Of a stretch of DNA of 64,000 nt, positions 19,134 to 31,176 are shown one piece after another. Within the stretch, counting starts at the first letter, position 1. The number at the start of each line of letters is the position of its first letter. A program made the position numbers and the translations under genes. Source of the stretch: an uncultured Pelagibacteraceae bacterium (lineage in GTDB: Bacteria; Pseudomonadota; Alphaproteobacteria; Pelagibacterales; Pelagibacteraceae); NCBI GenBank assembly GCA_902514945.1, contig CABXSO010000001.1:1-64000 (forward strand), given 5' to 3'. The notes under the pieces are model-generated. The model was not told the DNA's origin and did no database searches. It saw nothing but the letters and a program-made list of their open reading frames with translations.

Positions 19134-19967
19134 GTGTCAAGAATTAAATTAAGTGAAACTTTTATCAAAGAAAGAGTAAAACTTGCTCTCACCGAAGATT
19201 TGTATCCTTATGGAGATATAACATCTAATCTACTAAATAATAACACAATTATTGAGGCAAAAATAATTTCTAATCAAAAAGCAGTTGTTGCAGGTTTGCT
19301 ATTTGTAAAACAGTCTTTTAAGCAAGTTGACAAAAAAATTAAATTTATATTAAAAAAAAAAGACGGGGCTACGGTCAAAAAAAATTCTGTAATAGCATTA
19401 ATTAAAGGTAAGGCTAATTCTATAATGATTGCAGAAAGGGTTGCATTAAATTTTCTATCTCATATTTCTGGAATAGCGACAAAAACAAATCAATTTGTAA
19501 AACTGGCTGGTAAAAAGTGTAAAATTTGCTGTACTAGGAAAACTTTGCCAAATTATAGGGTTGTTCAAAAATATGCAGTCAAATTAGGAGGTGGTACAAA
19601 TCATAGATTTAACTTAAGTGATGAATTTCTAATTAAAGATAATCATATTGCTGCGTCTAATTTAAAAGAATTAGTTTTATTAGCAATAAAAAATAAAAGA
19701 GGAAAAAAAATTACAGTTGAGGTGGATAGTTTAAAGCAATTAAAAAAAATTATTGGATTAAAATTTAATACTATTTTGTTTGATAATATGAGTATTAAAA
19801 ATCTTAGAACAGGTGTAAAGCTTGTTAAAAAATATTATGAGACGGAAGCTTCAGGGAATATTAATCTTAAAACTGTAAAATCTATTGCTGCAACTGGGGT
19901 TAATAGAATTTCAATTGGTAGCATCACCCATAGTGCTCCAGCTATAGATTTCAAACTACAAATCTAG
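19134..19967 (+). CDS. nadC: Nicotinate-nucleotide pyrophosphorylase (carboxylating)
   Basis: GTG start; AERVALNFL, CTRKTLPNYR, GGTNHRFNLSDEFLIKDNHI. Confidence 0.96.
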   Translation: MSRIKLSETFIKERVKLALTEDLYPYGDITSNLLNNNTIIEAKIISNQKAVVAGLLFVKQSFKQVDKKIKFILKKKDGATVKKNSVIALIKGKANSIMIAERVALNFLSHISGIATKTNQFVKLAGKKCKICCTRKTLPNYRVVQKYAVKLGGGTNHRFNLSDEFLIKDNHIAASNLKELVLLAIKNKRGKKITVEVDSLKQLKKIIGLKFNTILFDNMSIKNLRTGVKLVKKYYETEASGNINLKTVKSIAATGVNRISIGSITHSAPAIDFKLQI

Positions 19968-19981
19968 ATTATTTAATATTT

Positions 19982-22648
19982 TTAATTTTTATTTTTCGAA
20001 AGCTCAGCCTGTGCTGCTGCTAATCTAGCTATAGGAACTCTATAAGGTGAACAGGAAACATAATTAAGACCAGCTTTTGAACAAAATTTAATACTCTTTG
20101 GATCACCGCCATGTTCACCACATATACCCAGTTTAATTTTTTTATTTTGTTTTTTTCCTTTAGAAACGGCTATTTCGACTAAGTCTTTCACTCCATCGTC
20201 AATGGATACAAATGGATCAATAGTAAAAATCTTATTATCTATATAATCATTTAAAAATTTACCACTATCGTCTCTGCTTATTCCAAAAGTTGTTTGGGTT
20301 AAATCATTGGTACCAAAACTGAAAAATTCAGCATGTTTTGCAATATCATCAGCTTTAATTGCTGCTCTAGGTAACTCAATCATTGTGCCCACAAGAAATT
20401 CAATTTTCATTTTATTTTCTTTTTGAACTTTTTTTGCAGTATTGATTACTAAATCTTTCATTATTTTAATCTCAGTTTCAGTTGAAACTAAAGGGATCAT
20501 AATCTCAGGAAAAGCAAATTTTTGTTTATTCTTTTTTAGGTCTGCAAGAGCCTCAAATATTGCCCTACATTGCATTTCATAAATTTCAGGAAATGAGATA
20601 CCAAGTCTACAGCCTCTATGTCCTAACATTGGATTCTGTTCATGAAGTTCGTCGATTCTGCTCTCTATATCTTTTTTGTCTGATCCAATAACATTTGCTA
20701 CTTCAGAAATTTCTTTATCAGATTTAGGTAAAAATTCGTGTAATGGTGGATCTAATAATCTTACAGTAACTGGAAGCCCATGCATAATTTTAAATATTTC
20801 CATAAAATCTTTTTTTTGATGTGGTAAAATTTTTTTTAAAGCATTAGATCTATCATCTAGTGTTTTTGATAAAATCATTTCTCGTACAGATAAAATTCTT
20901 TCCTCATCAAAAAACATATGTTCAGTCCTACAAAGTCCAATTCCCTCTGCACCGAAATCTCTTGCTGTTTTGGTATCTAGCGGAGTCTCGGAGTTAGTTC
21001 GTACTTTAAGTTTTCTAATTTTATCAGCCCAGCTCATTAATTTTGAAAAGTCTCCTGATATCTCAGGTTTTATTGTTGGCACTGTGCCTAAAATTATTCT
21101 CCCTGTAGAGCCATCAATAGTAATTGTTTCACCCTCTTTAACCTCAGCTGAGGATGTTTTAAAAACTTTTTTATCATAATTAATTTCAATTTCACTTGAA
21201 CCAGAAACACAAGGTCTTCCCATTCCCCTAGCTACAACTGCAGCATGACTAGTCATACCCCCTCTTGAGGTTAAAATTCCTTTTGCAGCATGCATTCCTT
21301 GAATATCTTCTGGAGAAGTTTCAACTCTAACTAAAATTGTATCTTGCATCATATCATTTAATCTTTCAGCCTCCTCTGAAGTGAAAACTACTTTTCCACT
21401 TACTGCACCAGGAGACGCCGGAAGACCGTTTGCTATAACTTTGATTGAACTTTTCTCATCTAAAGTAGGATGCAAAAGCGTGTCTAAAGAGTTGGGATCA
21501 ACTCTTAAAATAGCATCATTTTTATTGATTAACTTTTCTCTAACCATATCAACGGCAATTTTTACTGCCGATTTTGATGTTCTTTTTCCAGATCGAGTTT
21601 GTAATATCCAAAGTTTATTATTTTCAACAGTGAACTCTACATCTTGCATATCCTTATAATGTTTCTCGAGTTTTTTTAAAATTTTATATAATTCGTGATA
21701 TACTTTTGGCATCGACTCTTCCATAGATACATCATCAACCTTTGCCTCTTTTCTTGCCTTTTTTGTAATATACTGCGGAGTTCTAGTTCCAGCTACAACA
21801 TCTTCTCCCTGAGCATTTATCAAATATTCTCCATAAATATCATTTGATCCATCTGAAGGGTTTCTAGTAAAGACAACTCCTGTTGCACAATCATTACCCA
21901 TATTTCCAAAAACCATAGATTGAACATTAACAGCTGTTCCCCATTCAGAAGGAATTTGATTCAACTTTCTGTAAACATTCGCTCTTTTGCTTTCCCAAGA
22001 TAAAAATACAGCATCTATTGCCCCAAATAATTGATGATAAACATCTTGAGGAAAATCTTTACTGGTTTTTTCTTTAACTACATTCTTAAAATCATTTATT
22101 AAACCATCCCAATCCTTTTCATCAAGATCCGTATCAAGCAACACACCTTTTGTTAATTTATAATTTTCTATCAGTTCTTCAAAATTGTAACTTTCAACAC
22201 CCATGACTACATTTCCGTACATCTGAATGAATCTTCTATAACTATCTTTCGCAAATCTTCCGTTGGATGTTTTGTTGGCCAAAGCAATTACTGTTTTATC
22301 ATTTAGTCCTAAGTTTAGAATTGTATCCATCATACCTGGCATTGAAACTCTTGCTCCAGATCGGACTGATAAAAGAAGAGGATTTTTTAAATCTCCAAAT
22401 TTTTTTGATACATCTTTTTCTATTGTTTTAATTTCTTTTTTAATTTGGTTAATTAATTTGGAATTTAATTTTTTTTTACCCTTATAAAAAATTTCGCAAA
22501 CTTTTGTTGAGATCGTAAAACCTGGAGGCACAGGTAAACCCATTCTTCCCATTTCAGATAAATTTGCTCCTTTACCACCTAAAAAATTTTTTGAATTTTT
22601 TATTTTTTTTGAGTCTTTAGACTTAAAATTAAGAATTAACTTATTCAT
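19982..22648 (-). CDS. ppdK: Pyruvate, phosphate dikinase
   Basis: FLGGKGANLSEM, GGMTSHAAVVARGMGRPCVSG, GTNDLTQTTFGISRDD. Confidence 0.97.
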   Translation of the reverse strand: MNKLILNFKSKDSKKIKNSKNFLGGKGANLSEMGRMGLPVPPGFTISTKVCEIFYKGKKKLNSKLINQIKKEIKTIEKDVSKKFGDLKNPLLLSVRSGARVSMPGMMDTILNLGLNDKTVIALANKTSNGRFAKDSYRRFIQMYGNVVMGVESYNFEELIENYKLTKGVLLDTDLDEKDWDGLINDFKNVVKEKTSKDFPQDVYHQLFGAIDAVFLSWESKRANVYRKLNQIPSEWGTAVNVQSMVFGNMGNDCATGVVFTRNPSDGSNDIYGEYLINAQGEDVVAGTRTPQYITKKARKEAKVDDVSMEESMPKVYHELYKILKKLEKHYKDMQDVEFTVENNKLWILQTRSGKRTSKSAVKIAVDMVREKLINKNDAILRVDPNSLDTLLHPTLDEKSSIKVIANGLPASPGAVSGKVVFTSEEAERLNDMMQDTILVRVETSPEDIQGMHAAKGILTSRGGMTSHAAVVARGMGRPCVSGSSEIEINYDKKVFKTSSAEVKEGETITIDGSTGRIILGTVPTIKPEISGDFSKLMSWADKIRKLKVRTNSETPLDTKTARDFGAEGIGLCRTEHMFFDEERILSVREMILSKTLDDRSNALKKILPHQKKDFMEIFKIMHGLPVTVRLLDPPLHEFLPKSDKEISEVANVIGSDKKDIESRIDELHEQNPMLGHRGCRLGISFPEIYEMQCRAIFEALADLKKNKQKFAFPEIMIPLVSTETEIKIMKDLVINTAKKVQKENKMKIEFLVGTMIELPRAAIKADDIAKHAEFFSFGTNDLTQTTFGISRDDSGKFLNDYIDNKIFTIDPFVSIDDGVKDLVEIAVSKGKKQNKKIKLGICGEHGGDPKSIKFCSKAGLNYVSCSPYRVPIARLAAAQAELSKNKN

Positions 22649-24713
22649 TATGAGCTTTTAAAAATTGAAAATTTATATAATTTTGAAACGTTTTACATAA
22701 CATATTAATAAGTTCCAAACGGTTTTTTCTTAAAGTTTCGTTGTCCTCATTAACTTTTACATTATCAAAAAATTCGAAAACTTCTTTTTTAGTTTCAGCT
22801 AAAATTAATAATGATTTTTCACAATTTTCATCGCTGGTTATGGTAGAATAATATTTTTTAATATCATTAATTTTTTTATATAAGTTTTTTTCAAAATCAC
22901 TTTTAAAAATACCAGGATCAGTTGTATCATTTATTTCAATCTCATTATTTTTCATCTCATGATCTAAAATGTTAGATGCTCTTTTGTAACTTGAATTAAT
23001 GTCTATACCAATTTGACTGTTAATTACCTTATTAAGACATTTTGCTTTTTCATAAGATGAAAATAATTTATTTAATGAAAATGATGATAAAGTTGCTTCA
23101 ATTATGTCGTAACGTATTTCTTTTTCTTTAAGATAATATCTAAATCTATCTTTTAAAAAATCATGTAATTCTTTTTGTAAATCTTTATTATCAAGATTGT
23201 ATCCTTGGTCATCGTAAAGACGTGAAGAATAATTTAAAAGATCATTTATTTTCAGGTTCTTTTTATTTTCTATAGTAGTTCTTATTATACCTAGAGCAAT
23301 TCTTCTTAATGCTAATGGGTCTTTTGAACTGGTGGGTTTCTCATTTATACCAAAAAAGCCTACCAAGGTATCAATCTTGTCTGTAATTGATAATGCAACA
23401 CTGAACAGCTTTTTTGGAACCATTGAGTTGAGACCAATTGGTAAATATTGTTCAGAAATAGCCAAAGAGATATCTTTATCGAATCCTTGATGTTCAGAAA
23501 AATATCCTCCCATAAGTCCTTGGAGTTCAGGAAATTCACCAACAAGACCAGAGGTAAGATCGGTTTTACAAATCGATGCTGCTAATTCTACTTTTTCCTT
23601 ACTAATTAATAATTCATCTGAAATTATTGCACCAATTTTTCTCATTCGTTGAACTTTATCAAAATAAGATCCAAGACCTTTAAAAAAATTCATTGATTTT
23701 AATTCTGATACCTTTTTTACTAAATTTTGAGTTTTATCCTTATTCCAAAAGAATTCTGCATCGCTTAATCTTGCGTCAACCACTCTTTCGTTACCTATTT
23801 TAATGAGTCCTTTTTTATCTTTTTTATTTGTTACAATTAAAAATTCATTCGTGATTTCGTTTTTATCATTAAATGTTGGAAAATATTTTTGGTGAGACTC
23901 CATTGTTAAGGTCAAAATCTCTTTAGGAACCGATAAAAATTTATTATTAAATTTGCACAATAAAACGTTTGGGCTATCTACTAAATTTACTACCTCATCC
24001 ATTAATTTTATATTTTCATTAATTTTTAATCTTTTTTTTCTAAGTATTTTTAAAAAAGATTTGTTGATTATTTTTAGTCTTTTATTTTGATTAATAATAA
24101 CTCCATTATTTTCAAAAAATTTTTCATATTTACTAAAATTTTCAAAGGATTTTTTTTTATCCTCAAAATCTTTATCTAAAAAAGTCAAATTAGAGGAAAC
24201 TAAATGATGAAATTTAAAACTTACAATTTTTTTATCAAATATTGATAAGATTGATTTTAATGGTCTTCCCCAATTTAAATCAAATTCACCCCATTTCATT
24301 GATTTTTTCCATTTATAATTACTCAAAATTTTTGGAATGAATTCAGCAAGTAAATCATGTGTCTTTAATGAAGTTGCTAAAGTTTTGTAAAAATAAAATT
24401 CATCCTTTTCAGTTTTTTTTTTAAATAGATCTTTTTTGTTAATTTTATTTGATCTCAAAAATCCTTCCAACGCTTGTTGGGGAGCGCTAATTTTAGGACC
24501 TTTAATATCTTTAGATTTAATTTTAATTTGTTTATCTAGTCCTTCAAAAACTAAAACTAATCTATTTGGAGTTGAAAAAGAAAAATTTTTTTTTGATTTT
24601 ATTGATTTTTCCTCAAATAAATTTTTAAAGTCTTCAAAAATTTTTTCTCTCAAATTTTTCTGAAGCGCAGCAGGAATTTCTTCACTAAATAGCTCTAAAA
24701 AAAATTCTGACAT
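22641..24713 (-). CDS. glyS: Glycyl-tRNA synthetase beta subunit
   Basis: FFLELFSEEIPA N-terminus, full-length GlyS; adjacent glyQ. Confidence 0.96.
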   Translation of the reverse strand: MSEFFLELFSEEIPAALQKNLREKIFEDFKNLFEEKSIKSKKNFSFSTPNRLVLVFEGLDKQIKIKSKDIKGPKISAPQQALEGFLRSNKINKKDLFKKKTEKDEFYFYKTLATSLKTHDLLAEFIPKILSNYKWKKSMKWGEFDLNWGRPLKSILSIFDKKIVSFKFHHLVSSNLTFLDKDFEDKKKSFENFSKYEKFFENNGVIINQNKRLKIINKSFLKILRKKRLKINENIKLMDEVVNLVDSPNVLLCKFNNKFLSVPKEILTLTMESHQKYFPTFNDKNEITNEFLIVTNKKDKKGLIKIGNERVVDARLSDAEFFWNKDKTQNLVKKVSELKSMNFFKGLGSYFDKVQRMRKIGAIISDELLISKEKVELAASICKTDLTSGLVGEFPELQGLMGGYFSEHQGFDKDISLAISEQYLPIGLNSMVPKKLFSVALSITDKIDTLVGFFGINEKPTSSKDPLALRRIALGIIRTTIENKKNLKINDLLNYSSRLYDDQGYNLDNKDLQKELHDFLKDRFRYYLKEKEIRYDIIEATLSSFSLNKLFSSYEKAKCLNKVINSQIGIDINSSYKRASNILDHEMKNNEIEINDTTDPGIFKSDFEKNLYKKINDIKKYYSTITSDENCEKSLLILAETKKEVFEFFDNVKVNEDNETLRKNRLELINMLCKTFQNYINFQFLKAHNE

Positions 24714-24714
24714 T

Positions 24715-25596
24715 TTATGTTTGCGACTCTACCCAAACTTCAGCAGCTTGTTTTGTGATCTCTCTTATTCGACCAATATATTCTGCTCTTTGAGCAACAC
24801 TAATAGCTCCACGAGCATCTAATACGTTAAATATATGACTTGCTTTCAAGCATTGATCGTATGCAGGTAAAGATATGTTTTTTTCAACTAATGATTTTGC
24901 CTCACTCTCATGTATATCAAATATCTTAAATAAATTTTCCGTATTAGCATACTCAAAGTTATAAGCTGAGAATTCTTTTTCTGATTGATGAAAAACTTCT
25001 CTGTAATCAATACCTTCATCATTCCAAATTAAATCATAAACGTTTTTTTTCTGTTGGGTAAACATACAAATTCTTTCAAGACCGTAGGTTATCTCCACTG
25101 ACACTGGTTTACATTCGAAACCCGCCATTTGTTGAAAATAGGTAAATTGAGATATTTCCATTCCATCACACCATACTTCCCATCCAAGACCTGCAGCTCC
25201 TAGAGTTGGACTTTCCCAGTCATCTTCAACAAATCTAATATCATGGTCTTTATGATTGATTCCTATTACCGACAAACTGTTTAAATAAAGTTTTTTAATA
25301 TTTAGCGGAGAGGGTTTTATTATAACTTGAAATTGATAATAATGCTGAAGTCTATTTGGATTATCTCCATATCTTCCATCTGTAGGTCTTCGTGAAGGTT
25401 GAACATACGCTGCTTTCCATGGCTTGGGCCCAAGTGATCTTAAAGTAGTTGCTGGGTGAAATGTTCCAGCTCCAACCTCCATGTCATAAGGTTGTAAAAT
25501 TACACATCCATTTTTACTCCAAAATTTTTGTAGATTAATAATTGTATCTTGGAAAGTTTGAAATTTAGGTTTTTTTTTATTTTTTTTAGAGGCCAT
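24715..25596 (-). CDS. glyQ: Glycyl-tRNA synthetase alpha subunit
   Basis: [36 protein letters not shown]. Confidence 0.98.
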   Translation of the reverse strand: MASKKNKKKPKFQTFQDTIINLQKFWSKNGCVILQPYDMEVGAGTFHPATTLRSLGPKPWKAAYVQPSRRPTDGRYGDNPNRLQHYYQFQVIIKPSPLNIKKLYLNSLSVIGINHKDHDIRFVEDDWESPTLGAAGLGWEVWCDGMEISQFTYFQQMAGFECKPVSVEITYGLERICMFTQQKKNVYDLIWNDEGIDYREVFHQSEKEFSAYNFEYANTENLFKIFDIHESEAKSLVEKNISLPAYDQCLKASHIFNVLDARGAISVAQRAEYIGRIREITKQAAEVWVESQT

Positions 25597-26392
25597 ATTT
25601 TTGCCAAACCGATTTTTCCTCTAATATATTTGATAATTGATCGACATGGGTATTTGAAGATGATAATTTTTTACTAAGCCAACTTTTTGATTTTTCAAAT
25701 TTTTTAATGACAACATCTTCTCCAAATTTTTCTTTTAATACCTGATCTGCATTTCCTATCTCATCTATCAAACCAAGATCTTTGGCTTTTCTGCCGGACC
25801 AAAATTCACCTGAAAATAACTCTACCTCAGATTTTTTAAGTTTTGATGACCTGCTTTTTTCGACAACCTCTATGAAATCTTTATGTAAATCTAATTGAAT
25901 ATTTTTTAATCTTTCGATGTCTTCTTTTTTTTCATCAAGAAATGGGTCTAATGTACTTTTATTTTTCCCTGCAGTGTGCACTCTTCTCTCAACACCTATC
26001 TTTTTTATCAATTCTGTAAAGCCGAAAGAAGAGTAGATAACACCTATCGAGCCTATAATTGAACTTGAGTTTGCATAAATTTCATCTCCAGCACACGCTA
26101 TTAGATATCCGCCTGAGGCTGCTACATCTTCTGCAAAAACTATTACTTTTTTTTTATTTTTTTTTGCCTGTTGTCTAATTAAACTATAAATTAAATGTGA
26201 TTGGACGGGAGATCCTCCTGGAGAATTTATTGTAATAGCGACACACGGTGCTTTTTTAACTGAAAAAGCTTTTGAAATAATCTCCTCTTGACCAGAAAAA
26301 TCTATACCCTGTTTAAATTTACCTACATTTCCAATTACGCCATTTAGCTTTACATGTGGAATAATTTTTTTTTTTTTAAAAAAAGAGAGCAT
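25586..26392 (-). CDS. S49 family signal peptide peptidase-like protein (SppA/SohB)
   Basis: [35 protein letters not shown] motifs. Confidence 0.9.
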   Translation of the reverse strand: MLSFFKKKKIIPHVKLNGVIGNVGKFKQGIDFSGQEEIISKAFSVKKAPCVAITINSPGGSPVQSHLIYSLIRQQAKKNKKKVIVFAEDVAASGGYLIACAGDEIYANSSSIIGSIGVIYSSFGFTELIKKIGVERRVHTAGKNKSTLDPFLDEKKEDIERLKNIQLDLHKDFIEVVEKSRSSKLKKSEVELFSGEFWSGRKAKDLGLIDEIGNADQVLKEKFGEDVVIKKFEKSKSWLSKKLSSSNTHVDQLSNILEEKSVWQKYGL

Positions 26393-26460
26393 TTTAAATA
26401 TTTATAGAATTTTTTAGTGAATATAAAGACACCTTATAATTGAAGATACAGGTGCGTCAA

Positions 26461-26488
26461 TTGATAAGTATAAAAAGTAACCTATTAT
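26461..26488 (+). promoter_or_regulatory. Candidate sigma70 promoter of the polyprenyl synthase gene
   Basis: TTGATA-N16-TATTAT in the divergent intergenic region. Confidence 0.4.
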
Positions 26489-26505
26489 ACTAATTTGCTC
26501 GATAA

Positions 26506-27519
26506 ATGGGAAGTGTCATACAACTAAAAAACAAAATTAATAATTCATATTTTCAACTTAAAAACTCAGTCGAAGATAGATTGATGTTAGTTGAAGAAAA
26601 AATAAAGTCAAAATTGGAGAGCAATGTAGACTTAGTTCAAAAAATGTCAAACTATCACCTTAATACAGGTGGTAAAAGATTAAGAGCTTTATTAACTCTA
26701 GGATCAGCAAAGTTATGCAATTATACAAAAGGAACTAGAGATATAAATTTAGCTGCTTGCGTAGAACTTATTCACTCAGCAACTTTAATGCATGATGATG
26801 TGATAGATAATGGTTCTATTAGAAGAGGAAAAAAAACTTTGAATAAAATATGGGATAATCATTCATCTGTTTTGTTAGGAGATTATTTACTAAGTAGATG
26901 TTTTGAAATGATGGTGGAGGATGGGAATATTGAAGTATTAAAATTATTGTCATCGACCTCCTCTAAGATTGCTCAAGGTGAAGTTCTTCAATTGCAACAT
27001 CAGGGTGAGGTTGACATGCTGGAAGAAACTTACTTAAAAATTATCTCTGCTAAAACCGCAGAGCTTTTTGCGGCGGCTACAAAAGTAGGTGCTATTTTAT
27101 CAAACGTGGAAACAAAAGAAAAAGAAGCATTAGAATTTTATGGAAGGAATTTGGGCTTAACATTCCAAATAGCTGATGATACTTTGGATTATAAATCTGA
27201 GTCAAAGTTTTTTGGAAAAAAAATTGGTAAAGATTTTTACGAAGGAAAGACTACCTTGCCAATTATTTTGTTATTTCAAAAAGCAAATTTAAAGGAAAAA
27301 AAAATACTTAAAAATATTTTTTCAAAAAACAAAAGAGATGAAAACGATTTAAACCGTACATTATCTTTAATTAAAAAATATGAGATAATTAGAAAGTGTT
27401 ATCAAAAAGCAAACCACTATATTAATTTAGCATCAAGCTCATTATCAATATTTAAAGATTGTGATGAAAAAAACATTCTTGAAAATTTAACTTCATTTAG
27501 TTTGTCAAGGGATTTTTAG
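26506..27519 (+). CDS. ispB: Octaprenyl-diphosphate synthase-like polyprenyl synthetase
   Basis: GGKRLRALLT, LMHDDVIDNGSIRRG, FQIADDTLDY (DDxxD motifs). Confidence 0.93.
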   Translation: MGSVIQLKNKINNSYFQLKNSVEDRLMLVEEKIKSKLESNVDLVQKMSNYHLNTGGKRLRALLTLGSAKLCNYTKGTRDINLAACVELIHSATLMHDDVIDNGSIRRGKKTLNKIWDNHSSVLLGDYLLSRCFEMMVEDGNIEVLKLLSSTSSKIAQGEVLQLQHQGEVDMLEETYLKIISAKTAELFAAATKVGAILSNVETKEKEALEFYGRNLGLTFQIADDTLDYKSESKFFGKKIGKDFYEGKTTLPIILLFQKANLKEKKILKNIFSKNKRDENDLNRTLSLIKKYEIIRKCYQKANHYINLASSSLSIFKDCDEKNILENLTSFSLSRDF

Positions 27520-28142
27520 GGACTTAGAAGGCTTTTTATCCAATTACCATTTTTTTCTAAAGAATATTTTAATCTCTCGTGAATTCTATTATCACCATCT
27601 AACCAGAATTCAATTGTTGAAGGTTTTAAATTCCATCCAGACCAGTGACTTGGTCTAGGAACATTTTTTTTATCTTTATATTTTTTTCTATAATCCTCTA
27701 ATGAATTTAAAAGGTCATCTCTACTTTGAAGAACACTGCTTTGTTTTGAGGCCCAAGCACCTATTCTACTGTCGTATTCTCTTGAGGCATAGTACTCATC
27801 AGCTGTTTCATCGTCTACTTGCTGTAATGTTCCAACTATTCTTATTTGTCTTAGTAGACTTTTCCAATGAAAGCACATTGTAGCATTTGGATTTTCTTTA
27901 ATTTCATTTCCTTTTTGACTATTCAAATTTGTATAAAAAACAAATCCTTTTTCATTGTGACCTTTGAGAAGAACCATCCTAACTGAAGGAATACCCTCTT
28001 TATTTGCGGTGCCAAGCGCTAAAGCATTTGGGTCGTTAATTTCTTTTTTTTTAGCCTCTTCAAACCATTTTTGAAATAATTCAAACGGGTTATCTAGATC
28101 TAAAAAGCATTTATTAAGCCCTAGTGAGTTTTTTTGATTCAT
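27516..28142 (-). CDS. pdxH: Pyridoxamine 5'-phosphate oxidase
   Basis: RMVLLKGHNEKGFVFYTNLNSQKG, C-terminal WLDGDNRIHERLKY. Confidence 0.95.
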   Translation of the reverse strand: MNQKNSLGLNKCFLDLDNPFELFQKWFEEAKKKEINDPNALALGTANKEGIPSVRMVLLKGHNEKGFVFYTNLNSQKGNEIKENPNATMCFHWKSLLRQIRIVGTLQQVDDETADEYYASREYDSRIGAWASKQSSVLQSRDDLLNSLEDYRKKYKDKKNVPRPSHWSGWNLKPSTIEFWLDGDNRIHERLKYSLEKNGNWIKSLLSP

Positions 28143-28175
28143 AATTTAAACAAAATAATCTATACAATATAAATA

Positions 28176-29258
28176 ATGTCATTTAATACTTTTGGAAAGA
28201 CTTTTCGTTTCACAACTTGGGGAGAGTCCCATGGTCCAGCTATTGGCTGTATTATTGATGGGTGTCCACCATTAATACCACTGAAGGAGGTGGATATTCA
28301 AAAAGAATTGAATAAACGAAAACCTGGACAATCTAAATTCACTACTCAAAGGAAGGAAAGTGACAAGGTTCAAATTCTTTCAGGAGTTTTTGAGGGTAAA
28401 ACGACAGGAACCCCGATATCTTTAATAATTTACAATGAAGATATGCGTTCAAAGGATTACAATGATATTAAAGATAAATTTAGACCAGGACATGCAGATT
28501 TCACATATTTTAAGAAATATGGAATAAGAGACTACAGAGGTGGTGGTAGATCATCAGCTAGAGAAACAGCTGCAAGGGTTGCAGCGGGTGCTGTGGCAAA
28601 AAAAGTTTTAGAAAAAAAATTAGGAAAAAAATTCAAAATCTATGGAGCTGTAACCCAGCTTGGAATACTAGGATGTGATACAAATAAATGGGATGATAAA
28701 ATAATTTCTAAAAACCCATTCTTTTGCCCAGATAAATCAATGTTAAAAATTTGGGAAAAATACTTATTAAGCATTAGAAAAGCTGGCTCGTCATGTGGGG
28801 CAATAATCGAAGTAAGAGCAAATGGTATTCCTGCTGGATTGGGTGCACCTATATACTCAAAATTAGATTCTGACATAGCTTCGGCTATGATGAGTATAAA
28901 TGCTGTAAAAGGAGTTAATATTGGTTCAGGTATGAACTCAGCACAATTATCAGGTGAGGAAAATTCTGATGAAATCTCTCAAAATAGAAAAAAAACAAAA
29001 TTTAAATCTAATAACGCTGGAGGTATTTTAGGCGGTATTTCTTCAGGTCAAGAAATAATTGTTTCTTTTGCCGTAAAGCCAACTTCATCAATTTTAAAAA
29101 GTAGAAAAACAATTAATAAATTTGGAAAAAATACAAGTATATCAGTAAAAGGTAGACATGATCCATGTGTTGGTATTAGAGCTGTACCAGTAGGTGAGGC
29201 AATGCTATCATGTGTTATATTAGATCATTATCTTCTTGATAAAGCTCAGTGTGGTTAG
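28176..29258 (+). CDS. aroC: Chorismate synthase
   Basis: [42 protein letters not shown]. Confidence 0.98.
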   Translation: MSFNTFGKTFRFTTWGESHGPAIGCIIDGCPPLIPLKEVDIQKELNKRKPGQSKFTTQRKESDKVQILSGVFEGKTTGTPISLIIYNEDMRSKDYNDIKDKFRPGHADFTYFKKYGIRDYRGGGRSSARETAARVAAGAVAKKVLEKKLGKKFKIYGAVTQLGILGCDTNKWDDKIISKNPFFCPDKSMLKIWEKYLLSIRKAGSSCGAIIEVRANGIPAGLGAPIYSKLDSDIASAMMSINAVKGVNIGSGMNSAQLSGEENSDEISQNRKKTKFKSNNAGGILGGISSGQEIIVSFAVKPTSSILKSRKTINKFGKNTSISVKGRHDPCVGIRAVPVGEAMLSCVILDHYLLDKAQCG

Positions 29259-29262
29259 TTCT

Positions 29263-31176
29263 TTAATTTTGTTTTTTTAAAACTATATTGGAATTTAGTA
29301 AATCTAGAACTTTTTCCTCAATTGAGATGGAGTCGAGATTTGCAATTTTGTACATTTTATCTGGAGTATCTTGATCAATAAAAATATCTGGTAATGTCAA
29401 TGATCTAAATTTTAAATTAGAGTCTATTAAACCTTTATTTGTTAAAAAATTAATTACATGAGAGCCAAAACCACCGATAGAACCCTCCTCAATAGTCATT
29501 ATCGCCTCATGAGTGGTAGCTAATTGCCAAATTAAATTTTCATCTAATGGTTTTGCAAATCTGGCATCGACAACTGTAATCGATACGCCTTTTTTTGATA
29601 AATTTTCTGCAGCTTTTAAAGTATCATTTAATCTTGCTCCAAAATTTAATATTGCTAATTTTTTCCCTTCTATGATAATTCTTGATTTTCCTATCTCAAT
29701 TTTTTCGTTTATCGTTGGCAGAATAGAACCTAATCCAGTTCCTCTTGGATATCTGAATGCACACGGTCTATCATTAATCTCGGTTGAGGTATTTATCATT
29801 CTCACAAGCTCAGCTTCATCACTAGCTGCCATGACAATAAAGTTTGGTAAAGTTGACAAATAAGTTGTATCAAAACTCCCAGCATGTGTTGGTCCATCAG
29901 CTCCTACAAGTCCTGCTCTATCAATTGCAAATCTGACAGGTAAACTTTGGATTGCTACGTCGTGAACCACTTGATCATAAGCTCTTTGAAGAAAAGTGGA
30001 ATAAATGGCAGCATATGGTTTAAAGTTTTCTGTAGCTAAACCTGCAGCAAATGTAACAGCATGCTGTTCTGCAATCCCAACATCAAAAGTCCTATCTGGA
30101 AATTCTTTACGGAAAATATTGAGGCCAGTCCCGTCAGGCATGGCAGCTGTAATAGCCACAATTTTACTATCCTTCTTTGCGTGTTGTATTAAAGTATTTG
30201 CAAAAACTTTTGTATATGAAGGTAATTTGCTTGAACTTTTTGATTGTTCTCCAGTTTTAACATTAAACTTTGATACTCCATGATAATTATCGTTAGCTTC
30301 TTCTGCAAAGGAATAGCCTTTTCCTTTTTTTGATTTAGTATGAATTAAAATTGGTCCTTCATGCTTTGAATCTCTAGCATTTCTTAAAATAGGAATTAGT
30401 GAATTTAAATCATGGCCATCTATTGGACCAATATAGTAAAATCCAAGTGAACTAAACAAAGTTCCACCTGTTACAGCTGATCTAATCAAATCTTCTGCTT
30501 TGCCTGCCTTTGCACTAAATCTTTTTGAAAAGGCTGACATAATTAATTTTATTGTCTCTCTTAAACTAAAATAAATCTTTCCTGAAAAGATTTTTGCTAA
30601 ATAAGTACTCATTGCTCCTACAGGTCGAGCAATTGACATATCATTATCATTTAAAATTACGATCATTTTAGTTTTGGAGGCGCCAGCATTATTCATAGCT
30701 TCATAAGCCATTCCCGCACTGATAGCTCCATCACCAATAACTGCAATTACATTATCTGACTTATTAGATAGTTTATTTGCCTCTGCTATACCCAACGCTG
30801 ATGAAATTGATGTTGAACTATGTGCTGCACCAAAAGGATCATATTCACTCTCTGATCTTTTTGTAAAACCAGAAAGACCATTACCTTGCCTTAATGTTCT
30901 TATCTTGTCTTTTCTACCAGTTAAAATTTTATGCGGATAACATTGATGACCAACATCCCAAATTAATTTATCGTTAGGTGTATTAAATATATAATGTAAT
31001 GCGACAGTCAATTCTACTACTCCAAGACTCGCTCCTAAATGTCCACCTGTCACAGAAACGGCATCAATCATTTCCTCTCTTAATTCATCAGCTACTTTTT
31101 GCAATTTTGACTCAGGTATTTTTTTTAAATCTGAAGGAAAATTAATCTCATCTAGTAATTCATATTTCTTTTTCAT
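29263..31176 (-). CDS. dxs: 1-deoxy-D-xylulose-5-phosphate synthase
   Basis: [48 protein letters not shown]. Confidence 0.97.
   Translation of the reverse strand: MKKKYELLDEINFPSDLKKIPESKLQKVADELREEMIDAVSVTGGHLGASLGVVELTVALHYIFNTPNDKLIWDVGHQCYPHKILTGRKDKIRTLRQGNGLSGFTKRSESEYDPFGAAHSSTSISSALGIAEANKLSNKSDNVIAVIGDGAISAGMAYEAMNNAGASKTKMIVILNDNDMSIARPVGAMSTYLAKIFSGKIYFSLRETIKLIMSAFSKRFSAKAGKAEDLIRSAVTGGTLFSSLGFYYIGPIDGHDLNSLIPILRNARDSKHEGPILIHTKSKKGKGYSFAEEANDNYHGVSKFNVKTGEQSKSSSKLPSYTKVFANTLIQHAKKDSKIVAITAAMPDGTGLNIFRKEFPDRTFDVGIAEQHAVTFAAGLATENFKPYAAIYSTFLQRAYDQVVHDVAIQSLPVRFAIDRAGLVGADGPTHAGSFDTTYLSTLPNFIVMAASDEAELVRMINTSTEINDRPCAFRYPRGTGLGSILPTINEKIEIGKSRIIIEGKKLAILNFGARLNDTLKAAENLSKKGVSITVVDARFAKPLDENLIWQLATTHEAIMTIEEGSIGGFGSHVINFLTNKGLIDSNLKFRSLTLPDIFIDQDTPDKMYKIANLDSISIEEKVLDLLNSNIVLKKQN

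Noticed and set aside
20970-21659. Plus-strand ORFs opposite ppdK
   Set aside because: Antisense to highly conserved ppdK, no independent coding signal.
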